Shown here: in pieces, positions 8,708 to 16,713 of the stretch
Numbering within the stretch: position 1 is the stretch's first letter
Layout of the letters: each line of letters begins with the position of its first letter
Assembly (NCBI RefSeq): GCF_017875315.1
Contig: NZ_JAGGMM010000002.1
Span: forward strand, 248,001 to 312,000
Direction: 5' to 3'
DNA: 64,000 bases
Source: Methanomicrobium sp. W14
GTDB taxonomy: Archaea; Halobacteriota; Methanomicrobia; Methanomicrobiales; Methanomicrobiaceae
Notes under the pieces: model-generated
The model's input: the letters and a program-made list of their open reading frames with translations, nothing else
The model's database searches: none
Told to the model about the DNA's origin: nothing
Translations under genes and position numbers: made by a program

Positions 8708-9580
8708 TTATGCAGGAGTTTCGTTCATTTCAAGAAACTCATTTGTAATCTTTGCATATTCCACGGGAGCATACTGCGAACCTGCATGCGGAATTCCTTT
8801 AAATCTTACAAGCCACGAACCGTTTATCTTACCTGCAATTTCAACTGCAACCGACTGCGGAGTTAAGTCATCGTCTGTCCCTGTTATCAGCATGACGTCT
8901 TTTTGAATAGATGACAAGTCATTGAGGTTTCCGGGATATTCCAGGTTTGCAATAGCCTCTTTTACGACACCTTCAGATGAGTCGGGGTCAGTTGAAGCCG
9001 CCTTAAGAAGCCCGTGAAGTTTTTCGGTCTCAGGAATTGAAGGGCTGTATGTCGCAGAAGAGAGTACCGCCTTATTTATTCTGTCAGGATGTAATATCAA
9101 AAGCTGCTGTGAGACGGTGGACCCCATCGAGACACCGTAGATATTCATGCTGTCATACCCAAGTCCGGTGATGAGGCATGCGGCATCGTCTGCAAGCTGG
9201 TAAACCGTGAAATTTCCTTCTGTTTCAGAGCTTTCACCCATATCGCGGTGGTCGTAGATGTAGACATGATAGTCTTTCGAGAGAATGCCGAGGAACGTGG
9301 AGTTCCATCCGTCCATGGTCTGCCCGAATCCTTCTATCAGGAGAAGAGGCTTTGAGTTGTTGACACCGAACTCACGGTAGGCAAGAGTTAAATTGCCGGT
9401 CATATCACCGGTCATGTCCATGTACTGTACAGGTGTGTCTTCAATTGAGACTGCGACGTCTTCTCCGGCTGCCTGTGTCTGAGAAGTCGTATTTATTTCA
9501 GGTTGCGATGTACATCCGCATGAAAAAATGCAGAAAAAAAGGATTGCGGCGGATATCGCCAGAACGGGTTTCCATTTCAT
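8708..9580 (-). CDS. Alpha/beta-hydrolase, predicted lipoprotein
   Basis: About 290 residues from ATG 9580. The N-terminus is a lipoprotein signal (AAILFFCIFSCGCTSQP, acylation expected at the Cys before TSQP) followed by a Thr/Gln-rich tether. The hydrolase domain has an oxyanion strand (LLLIEGFGQTMDGWN), the nucleophile elbow GVSMGS (catalytic Ser), an acid candidate in LITGTDDDLTP, and His in IPHAGSQYAP. It should act on the outer face of the membrane as an esterase or similar; the substrate is unknown. An upstream ATG at 9694 would bury the lipobox far from the N-terminus, so I rejected it. Confidence 0.85.
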   Translation of the reverse strand: MKWKPVLAISAAILFFCIFSCGCTSQPEINTTSQTQAAGEDVAVSIEDTPVQYMDMTGDMTGNLTLAYREFGVNNSKPLLLIEGFGQTMDGWNSTFLGILSKDYHVYIYDHRDMGESSETEGNFTVYQLADDAACLITGLGYDSMNIYGVSMGSTVSQQLLILHPDRINKAVLSSATYSPSIPETEKLHGLLKAASTDPDSSEGVVKEAIANLEYPGNLNDLSSIQKDVMLITGTDDDLTPQSVAVEIAGKINGSWLVRFKGIPHAGSQYAPVEYAKITNEFLEMNETPA

Positions 9581-9791
9581 AATAGCCACTTGAAATTTAC
9601 TTTCACCTGCCTGCATAAAAACCAGTCGTTTGGATTTTTTGGCATACAACTTCCTAAAAGGTATTGATATAAAGAAAACCCTGCAGAAAGGCAAGTGTTA
9701 TCATGATTTCATTTAAGTATTATGTAAAGCGAGAAACGGATGCGGGAAATTTAAGGAATATGAGCTTTACTAATAGTGACAGGTTATTTGG

Positions 9792-10994
9792 ATGAACGAC
9801 TCCGGGACGCAGAAAAAGGTTTCAATAGGAAAATGCGACGATTATGAAAGGGAGAATGTCTTTGACAGTGTAAAAAAAGCCGTGGACCTTATCGGCGGTA
9901 TAGGCTCGTTTGTCTCCCCCGGTCAGAAGGTGTTTCTGAAGTTCAACATGCTTCTGGGAAAAGACCCTGAAAAGAGCGTGACCACCCACCCTGAAGTCGT
10001 GTATGCTGTTGCAAAACTTCTGAAAGATTACGGCTGCATTGTTATGATGGGAGACAGCCCGGGTTCAGGCCTTTCATATACTGAAAAAGTTCTCAGGAAA
10101 AACTATGCCCTGGCGGGCTATGACAAAATATCGGAAGAGCTTGATATCCCGTTGAACTATGACACCGGATTCCGGGAGATGCCGGCACCAAATGGCAGGA
10201 TAACGAAACGTTTTCCGGTTATAAATCCGGTTTTCGATGCCGATGCCGTAATAGTCGTATCAAAGGCAAAGACTCATGCACTTACCTATCTGAGCGGGGC
10301 TGCAAAGAACATGTTCGGGGTAATTCCCGGATTTGAAAAACCTCTTTATCATGGCAAAATGCCTTTGCGGGACGACTTCTGTTCGATGATAGTGGACTTA
10401 AACGATGCGGTGAAACCTAAGCTTCAGGTTATGGATGCCATAATGGCAATGGAAGGCGACGGCCCCCATAGCGGAACGCCGCGTAAGATAGGCGTCGTTA
10501 TGGCATCAGAAGACTACAGCGCAATTGACTTTGTCACGGCAGGGCTTATGTCGTATGACCCTTTAAAAATAGGGACCATCAGCGAAGCTGTAAACAGGGG
10601 TTACATCAAAAGCGATTTCAGCGATATAGAGGTAACCGGTGAAAACCCGGGTGATTTTGCGGTAAAGGATTTCAGGCACCCTTCCACGTACTCCGGAAAA
10701 GGCGGTGCAGTCCCGGACGCCGGGCTTAGGAGAAAGGTAATGCAGGTTCTGTTTAAAATTCTGGCAAGAGAGGCACCCCTGCCCGTGATAGACAAAAAAA
10801 CGTGCATAAGGTGTATGAGGTGTGTCAGGAGCTGTCCGAAGGGTGCGATAACAGTTATCGATGCAAAACCGGTGATAGACTATAAGGATTGCATAAAATG
10901 CTACTGCTGTCATGAGATGTGCGACGAAAGCGCCATATCACTGAAAAGAAACATTTTTGGCAGGATTATTGCGAAAATCGCGGGTTTGTCCTGA
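9792..10994 (+). CDS. DUF362 protein with C-terminal 2[4Fe-4S] ferredoxin domain
   Basis: 400 residues. The DUF362 domain covers about 30-300 (FLKFNMLLGKDPEKSVTTHP, MGDSPGSG, VVSKAKTHALTYLSGAAKN, MDAIMAMEGDGPHSG). It is followed by two ferredoxin motifs, CIRCMRCVRSCPKGAI and CIKCYCCHEMCDESAI. DUF362/ferredoxin fusions are common in methanogens and clostridia and are thought to be redox proteins; no reaction is established. The gene stands alone. The start ATG 9792 has no clear SD. Confidence 0.85.
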   Translation: MNDSGTQKKVSIGKCDDYERENVFDSVKKAVDLIGGIGSFVSPGQKVFLKFNMLLGKDPEKSVTTHPEVVYAVAKLLKDYGCIVMMGDSPGSGLSYTEKVLRKNYALAGYDKISEELDIPLNYDTGFREMPAPNGRITKRFPVINPVFDADAVIVVSKAKTHALTYLSGAAKNMFGVIPGFEKPLYHGKMPLRDDFCSMIVDLNDAVKPKLQVMDAIMAMEGDGPHSGTPRKIGVVMASEDYSAIDFVTAGLMSYDPLKIGTISEAVNRGYIKSDFSDIEVTGENPGDFAVKDFRHPSTYSGKGGAVPDAGLRRKVMQVLFKILAREAPLPVIDKKTCIRCMRCVRSCPKGAITVIDAKPVIDYKDCIKCYCCHEMCDESAISLKRNIFGRIIAKIAGLS

Positions 10995-11215
10995 AAAGAC
11001 CTGAAATCATTTTCCGGTAGCATTTTCAAATAAAATTCATCCTGTCTCTGAAACAGAGAGTACCCGGGAATAATAAAACATTTTTTCCATGGATTCCTTA
11101 TTTTTCAAAATGTTAATTTTAATATCTTCCCTGACAAATAGAATAAAGCGAAATTTCTTTACTGAAAATTTTTGCAAAAATTACAGTTTCCTTTACAAAA
11201 AATAAGGATATAAAA

Positions 11216-11288
11216 ACTCCCGTAGTGTAGTGGTCAATCATTTCGGCCTTTGGAGCCGAAGACGGCGGTTCGAATCCGCCCGGGGGTA
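11216..11288 (+). tRNA. tRNA-Gln (TTG anticodon)
   Basis: The cloverleaf can be drawn by hand: acceptor ACTCCCG (11216-11222) pairs with CGGGGGT (11281-11287); the anticodon stem TCGGC/GCCGA encloses the loop CTTTGGA with anticodon TTG; the T arm is GGCGG-TTCGAAT-CCGCC. Discriminator base A is at 11288, and CCA is not encoded. No intron is visible. An A-rich TATA-like stretch (GGATATAAAAA) precedes it. Confidence 0.93.
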
Positions 11289-11322
11289 TCGGTAATAATA
11301 TTTCTTCTGTCAATGGAAAATT

Positions 11323-12252
11323 ATGGTTAAAATTAATTTAGACAATGTTGAGTTTCAGCTAAAAGAAAGTCACGATTTTTCATGGATCAGTTCATTAGGT
11401 AAAGTTTTTTGTGTGTTTTCGCAAAATGATTCCGGCAATATTAGTTTCGGTGTTGAAGACGGAAATGAAAAATATTTTGTTAAAGTGGCAGGACTAAAGA
11501 CAGTCGAATCAGTCCGAACACCTGAAGAAGCCATCGCTTCGTTAAAAGAAGCGATGCCCATATACAAGAATATAAAACATCCGAACTTAATTGAACTTGT
11601 CAGGCACTATTCTCTTGGTGACATCTATATAGCGGTATTCAAATGGGCAGACGGAGACTGCCTGTTTGATTATTGGAATTTCGAGAAATACCATGATAGT
11701 CCCCGGATAATATCACCTGCGAAACGATTCAGACAGTTGTCCCCGGAAAAGAGAATCAAAGCCGTGGAAGTGTTGTTTTCTTTTTTGTCTGAGGTTTCAA
11801 AAAGCAACTATGTCGCTGTAGATTTTTATGACGGAAGCATAATATACGATTTTTCAACCGAAACCACAACTATATGCGATATTGACTTTTTCAGGAAAAA
11901 ACCGGCGATTAATGATATGGGAGAAGATTTCTGGGGGACTAAGAGATTTAAAGCCCCTGAAGAATATGTTAAAGGCGCCGTAATTGACGAAGCAACAAAT
12001 GTTTATACGCTCGGAGCATTGATTTTTAGTTTCTTCGGCAATTTCACAGATGCCGACATAAGGCTAAGATACAGGAAAAATGTTTTCATGCCATGCACGT
12101 TTGAGAACTGGGAATTAAGCAGGTCGTGTTATAACTGTGTGTTAAAATCAGTATCCATTGACAGAAGTGCCAGATATGCTTCAATAAATGAATTTTTTAT
12201 AGCCTGGAACAACTGCATTGTGTGCAGGCAAAATGATCACAACAGGCACTGA
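11323..12252 (+). CDS. Protein kinase-like protein of bacterial (Firmicutes-like) type
   Basis: 309 residues with a reduced Ser/Thr kinase fold. The ATP-binding lysine is in KYFVKVAG; the region of HRDLKPxN reads YVAVDFYDGSIIYD, keeping the catalytic Asp but lacking His, Arg, the following Lys and the usual Asn; DFG is replaced by CDIDFF; the APE equivalent is FKAPEEY and the DxWSLG equivalent DEATNVYTLGA. I recall very similar segments in small Firmicutes kinases, so horizontal transfer is likely. It begins 35 bp after tRNA-Gln, a common integration site, though no duplicated tRNA end was found downstream. It could be a phosphotransferase or a pseudokinase. Confidence 0.7.
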   Translation: MVKINLDNVEFQLKESHDFSWISSLGKVFCVFSQNDSGNISFGVEDGNEKYFVKVAGLKTVESVRTPEEAIASLKEAMPIYKNIKHPNLIELVRHYSLGDIYIAVFKWADGDCLFDYWNFEKYHDSPRIISPAKRFRQLSPEKRIKAVEVLFSFLSEVSKSNYVAVDFYDGSIIYDFSTETTTICDIDFFRKKPAINDMGEDFWGTKRFKAPEEYVKGAVIDEATNVYTLGALIFSFFGNFTDADIRLRYRKNVFMPCTFENWELSRSCYNCVLKSVSIDRSARYASINEFFIAWNNCIVCRQNDHNRH

Positions 12253-12381
12253 CAAATCCTGGCATACCCTGGCCCTACTCGGATAATTTGTCCTGGCAGA
12301 AAAAATTTTATTTTTAATATAACCGTGCAAAAATTCCGGAAATATATTTTTATATTTTACAAAACCCGGCTTAACACGGTT

Positions 12382-14343
12382 CTATTGCTCTTTATTGTTT
12401 TTATCGCCTTTGTCTTCGTCTGTGGTATTGCGCGAAATTCCATAGTATTTCAAAAGATAATCCCTTATTTTTTTGGACTCGAGCCATTTCTGGTCAAGTT
12501 TATTTATAAGGTTGTCAATAACTTTTGCCTGTTCGAGAATTTTATCCGAATCTTCGTATTCATTGAGGGACGCATACCCGACGATTACGGCAAGAGGATT
12601 TCTTATCTCGTCGTTAAGTGCTGCAAGCCTTGCAATATTCTTCTCAATCTGTTTTAAAGCCTCCATTTCCCTTTTTCTTGCCTCCTTTTCAGCGGTAAGG
12701 TCTCGTATCAGGGAAAGGGCGTATTTTCTTTCTCCAAGTGTAAGAAGCCTGACCTTGGAGTAAGCCGGGAAAGTGCTTTTATCTTTCCTGACAATCTCAA
12801 TTTCGTTTGAAACCAGACCTGTTTTTACAAGTTCCCTGCTGTAATGCTTCCTGATTTTTATATAGGAATCTTCTGAGATTATATCGTGAAGCCTGAGTGA
12901 TAAGAGTTCTTCCTTTGAGTATCCAAGGTTTTCGCACGCAGAGTTGTTCACCTCAACAATTTTTCCGCTGTAGCGCTCATCCGGGTCGCTTGTCAGTATG
13001 TTTACGACTATCATCTCGTTTACGCTGTCAAAAATCTCGTGGTACTTGTATTCACTCTCATAAAGCGCGTTTTCAGCGTATTTAAGAGCGGAAATGTCTG
13101 TAAATGATCCGTGAACGCCGTAAAAATTATCTTTGTTGTCGGTGACTGCCGAAAAGGACCCGTATAACTCGGTGAATTTATCTCTCTCCACAAAAGCCTT
13201 GGTTTCTCCTGTCCAGCTTTCAGACCTGGCTTTACCTCTTAGGAAACTCTCAACGATTTCGGACCTGCTGAAAAGAGAAGGCATATATACGCCTTTTGCA
13301 GACCTTTTGTCCAGATTCCATAGTTTTAACGCCGCTTTGTTCATGTATACTATGCGGCCTCTCATGTTTGATATGACGACAGGGCTCACGGCTGATTCTA
13401 TAGCCATATCCCTGAACATAATCTCTCTTTTGGCCTTTTCAAGGTCGCCTGTCTTTTTCTTCAGGTTTAAGTTAAGCCACAGGTAGCTGTAAAACGAATA
13501 GCCGATAAGAATCACTGCAATGATTCCCAGGACAAGGGTGACCGCCCGGAAAAATGATACCCTGCTTTCAACAAAAGGATTCCAGCCGTTTTCTGGAGCA
13601 AGTGCAAGTGTCCAGATTTTGTCTCCTATGTACATCTCGTATATGCCGGGGTCGTTTTCAAATGTTGAGACGTTTCCGTAGATTACAGACCCGTTGTCCT
13701 TCACCGCGACTGAAAAGCCGCTGAGTTCCTCAAAACCGCTCTGCCTGTATATTTCCGGTAGGTCTATTGCGACAAGTACAAAACCCCACAGTTCGGAGTC
13801 TTTTGATGTCCTGTTCAAGAATACAGGTTTTACGGCTATTATTTCTTTGTCGGGACTTTCTCCGGTAGCATTCTCAATGATAAAAGGCCTGCCTTTAAGC
13901 TTTTGGTCCAGTTCTGCCACCTTTTCCGTTGAAATCTTATTTAAATTGCTGCATCTGTCAAAAAATTTTTTACCTGACTTTGGGTAAACGTAGGTGCAGT
14001 TGCCTCCGGGAGCAAGAAATACAGCATTTATACCGGGATACTCCGAATACAACATTGATGCGAAATCAGGGAATTCCGCGCTGATTCTTGAGTCGTCCGT
14101 GTCTGCAAGTACAAAAGAGTAGAGAGACAGCGCAAGGTCTATTTTCTGGTTGAGATTGTATGTAAAGGAGTTGCTGTATACAGAAAAATCATGGTGAAAC
14201 TGCTCTCTTTCGATGCCGACGAGTCTTTCCTCGTATAAGTTTCCTGAGAACCACCATGCAAAAAGCATCAGGAGGACTAATATAATAATTATCTGTAAGA
14301 AGGCCTTTTTCGAATTTTTTTTGATCTTTTCCGGCAGAATAAT
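12382..14343 (-). CDS. Membrane sensor: CHASE-like domain, two PAS domains, histidine-less DHp-like end
   Basis: About 654 residues. Order: TM1 near the N-terminus, a large external sensor domain (about 35-265; CHASE-like), TM2, PAS 1 (VSPVVISNMRGRIVYMNKAA), PAS 2 (EVNNSACENLGYSKEELL), and a C-terminal helix hairpin LNDEIRNPLAVIVGYASL ending WLESKKIRDYLLKYY. The last module looks like a kinase dimerisation helix, but Asp replaces the phospho-accepting His and no ATPase domain follows. ATG 14268 would cut through TM1. The upstream frame LPEKIKKNSKKAFLQ completes TM1 and begins at ATT 14343, 7 bases after GGAGG. Confidence 0.75.
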   Translation of the reverse strand: MILPEKIKKNSKKAFLQIIIILVLLMLFAWWFSGNLYEERLVGIEREQFHHDFSVYSNSFTYNLNQKIDLALSLYSFVLADTDDSRISAEFPDFASMLYSEYPGINAVFLAPGGNCTYVYPKSGKKFFDRCSNLNKISTEKVAELDQKLKGRPFIIENATGESPDKEIIAVKPVFLNRTSKDSELWGFVLVAIDLPEIYRQSGFEELSGFSVAVKDNGSVIYGNVSTFENDPGIYEMYIGDKIWTLALAPENGWNPFVESRVSFFRAVTLVLGIIAVILIGYSFYSYLWLNLNLKKKTGDLEKAKREIMFRDMAIESAVSPVVISNMRGRIVYMNKAALKLWNLDKRSAKGVYMPSLFSRSEIVESFLRGKARSESWTGETKAFVERDKFTELYGSFSAVTDNKDNFYGVHGSFTDISALKYAENALYESEYKYHEIFDSVNEMIVVNILTSDPDERYSGKIVEVNNSACENLGYSKEELLSLRLHDIISEDSYIKIRKHYSRELVKTGLVSNEIEIVRKDKSTFPAYSKVRLLTLGERKYALSLIRDLTAEKEARKREMEALKQIEKNIARLAALNDEIRNPLAVIVGYASLNEYEDSDKILEQAKVIDNLINKLDQKWLESKKIRDYLLKYYGISRNTTDEDKGDKNNKEQ

Positions 14344-14355
14344 AAAAAATCCTCC
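14341..14355 (-). promoter_or_regulatory. SD GGAGG followed by ATT start
   Basis: On the minus strand GGAGG (14355-14351) is followed by 7 bases and then ATT ATT CTG CCG (14343 onward). No ATG, GTG or TTG occurs in frame between this site and ATG 14268, which lies inside the first membrane helix. The initiator is therefore probably ATT 14343, with ATT 14340 as second choice. Confidence 0.55.
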
Positions 14356-14811
14356 GTATTTTAAATGATATATTATACTTCAAATATTTGTTTGGGGTTA
14401 TTGTTTGATATGTAAATGTTGCTTTTGCCTCCTGGAGATATCAAAAAAACCACATGCATGATGTCTGTGTACTTCTATGCGCAGACCAAATTTATGCACT
14501 GGCGGTTTTTCTGCGCACCCGATTTTTTATTATTTTCCGGACTTTTCAGGCTTATTTTTGTATCAGTTCTCATTGTATTTAACAGATTACGAACGGTTGA
14601 ATACGCCTGACAGGCGTGGACTCATTCCGGCAGAAATTTATCTCAAAGTTTTCTCCCTCTAAAAAAGGGTTGAATATTACTATTCCGGCTTTTTTGCTGT
14701 TCAAAACAAAAAACACTGAATATAGTTTTCTGCTGTGCTTTTCTCAGGTCATAATGAAGGTTCCTGCGAAACCTTTCTATTGTTTAAGACAAACCTAAAA
14801 CCTGCGATAAT
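14344..14811. other. Intergenic region with a 15-bp palindrome
   Basis: About 470 bases between divergent genes, with no convincing gene. It holds ACGCCTG-A-CAGGCGT at 14603-14617, a perfect 7-bp inverted repeat with a one-base centre, which is the size of an operator for a dimeric repressor. The rest is T-rich, with pyrimidine tracts and TATA-like stretches that presumably serve as promoters for both neighbours. Confidence 0.4.
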
Positions 14812-15480
14812 ATGAAGGGTGCAAAAAAAGAGACAAAACAAGAAGAGTCAAATCCGCTCAGGAAATTTATAAAAAGTGAAGACCCTGCTGTAAGTTTTGT
14901 ACGTGACATCGTATGGGTCGTGTGTGCTGTCGGTATTATTGCACTCCTGCTTTTTGTTGCCTCAGGTACATGGCCTGCTGTTGTTGCAGTCGAATCTCAG
15001 AGCATGGTCCCTAACATGAATATCGGAGACCTTGTCTTCGTAGTCTCCCCGGACAGGTTCGGTGAACTGCAGACCTGGGAAGAAGGGCTTTCAACCGGTT
15101 ACGGGAGGTTTAATTCCAATCCCGACAAGCAGGGAAACAGGGTCTATGGTGATGTCATTATCTACAGGCCCAACGGAGTCGGTGATGTAGACCCGATAAT
15201 TCACCGGGCTGTGGAGTGGTATAACGATACTTCAGGGAATAAAGAAAGCGGTTATATAACAAAAGGCGACAACAACGACGTTTATGATCAGCAGGGGGGC
15301 ATTGTAGGTGTCGGGGCGATAAAGCCGGTGAAAAAGGAGTGGATCGTAGGAAAAGCGCTGTTTTCTATACCGTTTGTCGGGTATGCACCGCTTCATCTCT
15401 TTGAGTTTGCACTGATACTGATCGCAATTATGGTAATACATGAGCTTTACGCCAGATGGAAAGAGGAAAAGAAAAAATGA
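14812..15480 (+). CDS. Signal peptidase I, archaeal S26B type
   Basis: 222 residues. It cleaves signal peptides from exported proteins at the outer face of the membrane. A cytoplasmic charged N-terminus is followed by TM1 (about 35-57), then the catalytic Ser in VESQSMVPNMNIGDL. The second catalytic residue is His in PIIHRAVEW, as in archaeal and ER enzymes, where bacterial enzymes have Lys. Box KGDNNDVYDQ is conserved. A second TM is near the C-terminus. The stop overlaps the next start by ATGA (15477-15480), so it is coupled to cofH, although the functions are unrelated. Confidence 0.93.
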   Translation: MKGAKKETKQEESNPLRKFIKSEDPAVSFVRDIVWVVCAVGIIALLLFVASGTWPAVVAVESQSMVPNMNIGDLVFVVSPDRFGELQTWEEGLSTGYGRFNSNPDKQGNRVYGDVIIYRPNGVGDVDPIIHRAVEWYNDTSGNKESGYITKGDNNDVYDQQGGIVGVGAIKPVKKEWIVGKALFSIPFVGYAPLHLFEFALILIAIMVIHELYARWKEEKKK

Positions 15481-16568
15481 AAGACAGTGACCTCAAAGAC
15501 CTTCTCGATGATACCCTTGAAGGGCACAGGATGACAGTACCCGAAGCTGAAGAGCTTATGAAGATAAATGACAGGCGGATGTGGGATGTCATAAAAGCAG
15601 CCGATATCATGCGTGAAAAAAAGGCAGGCGATGTCGTGACATATGTCAGAAACCAGAATATTCACGTCACAAACATCTGCAAAAACCTCTGCCGTTTTTG
15701 TGCTTTCGGAAGGCCAAAATCGGCAGAAGACGCGTATCTGTGCGACGAAGAGACCATAAGGGAAGGTGTCAGGCTTGCAAAGGAGAGAAAAGTAACGGAA
15801 ATCTGCCTTCTTTCAGGTGTCCATCCCGATTTTACCGTTGAGACCTATGAAAATCTCCTGAAAATGATTACCGAGGAGTACCCGGGCGTGGATATTCATA
15901 CAATGAGTCCTGACGAAATATCCCATGCGGCCAAAATGAGCGGGCTTACAACGAAGGAAGTCATAGAAAGAATGATTGACGCAGGTCTCGGGACTCTCCA
16001 GGGGACCGGAGCGGAGATGCTTGTCGACAGGGTGAGAAAAGTTATCTGCCCGGCAAAGGTCTCTACCGCCGAGTGGTCCCGCATTATAAAGGAAGCCCAC
16101 TCGATGGGGCTTAAGTCGACTTCAACGATAATGTACGGGTCTGTTGACAACGAAAGGGACAGGGCCGAGCACCTCAATGTTTTAAGGGATATCCAGGACG
16201 AAACAAACGGTTTTACCGAGCTTGTGACACTTCCTTACCTGCACCAGAATACAAGGCTTTATGAGAAAGGACTTGCTCCAGCCGGAGCCACAGGAAAAGA
16301 GGATATGCTCTTTTTCGCCGTATCACGCCTTTTTCTGGACAATTTCGACAACCTCCAGATTGCATGGGGTAAGGTCGGCTTCAAGTTTACGCAGTTAGGA
16401 CTTCTTGCTGGCGGAAACGACTATGGCGGGACGATGTTCACAGACGAAGTGTCGATTGATGCAGGAGGAAAAGGTTCCGACTACTTTGATCCTAAAGAGA
16501 TGCAGAGGATTGCCGGGAGCATCGGAAGAACACTGCGGCAGAGAACAACAAGATATGAGCTTATCTGA
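15477..16568 (+). CDS. cofH: FO synthase subunit 2 (F420 biosynthesis)
   Basis: 363 residues. A radical SAM enzyme that, with CofG, joins a tyrosine-derived radical to 5-amino-6-ribitylaminouracil to form FO, the deazaflavin core of coenzyme F420. The SAM cluster motif is CKNLCRFC (C-x3-C-x2-C), preceded by NQNIHVTNIC. Other family segments are LSGVHPDF, DIHTMSPDEI and GTGAEMLVDRVR. GTG/ATG codons upstream lie in the signal-peptidase frame overlap; ATG 15477 overlaps that gene's stop. cofG is not in the window. A long AT hairpin overlaps the stop codon. Confidence 0.93.
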   Translation: MKDSDLKDLLDDTLEGHRMTVPEAEELMKINDRRMWDVIKAADIMREKKAGDVVTYVRNQNIHVTNICKNLCRFCAFGRPKSAEDAYLCDEETIREGVRLAKERKVTEICLLSGVHPDFTVETYENLLKMITEEYPGVDIHTMSPDEISHAAKMSGLTTKEVIERMIDAGLGTLQGTGAEMLVDRVRKVICPAKVSTAEWSRIIKEAHSMGLKSTSTIMYGSVDNERDRAEHLNVLRDIQDETNGFTELVTLPYLHQNTRLYEKGLAPAGATGKEDMLFFAVSRLFLDNFDNLQIAWGKVGFKFTQLGLLAGGNDYGGTMFTDEVSIDAGGKGSDYFDPKEMQRIAGSIGRTLRQRTTRYELI

Positions 16569-16592
16569 AAAAATTTAAAAATATTTTTTCAG
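16565..16592. terminator. Bidirectional terminator-like hairpin
   Basis: CTGAAAAAAT (16565-16574) and ATTTTTTCAG (16583-16592) form a perfect 10-bp stem with an 8-base loop, with T runs in either direction. It lies at the cofH stop between convergent genes, so it can stop transcription from both sides. Confidence 0.6.
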
Positions 16593-16713
16593 GATAAAAT
16601 GGCGTTTTTCTGAAAAATCAGAGACTCCCGAAAAATCCAAAAAAATTCCCTGGAAAACCCTTATTTTTTTATAATTTTTTATATCTCAGAATTCTTATAA
16701 CTTAATATAACTT

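Noticed and set aside
12253-12381. Possible attachment site after the kinase-like gene
   Set aside because: No copy of the tRNA-Gln 3' end was found here, so integration by a tRNA-targeting element is not supported.
14373-14459. 28-codon minus-strand frame MHVVFLISPGGKSNIYISNN before the sensor gene
   Set aside because: No SD or promoter at the proper place; the ribosome site inside it serves nothing at correct spacing.
14416-14610. Plus-strand frames in the 14.4-14.8 kb gap
   Set aside because: Overlapping frames of similar length, no SD, Phe-rich composition from T tracts.
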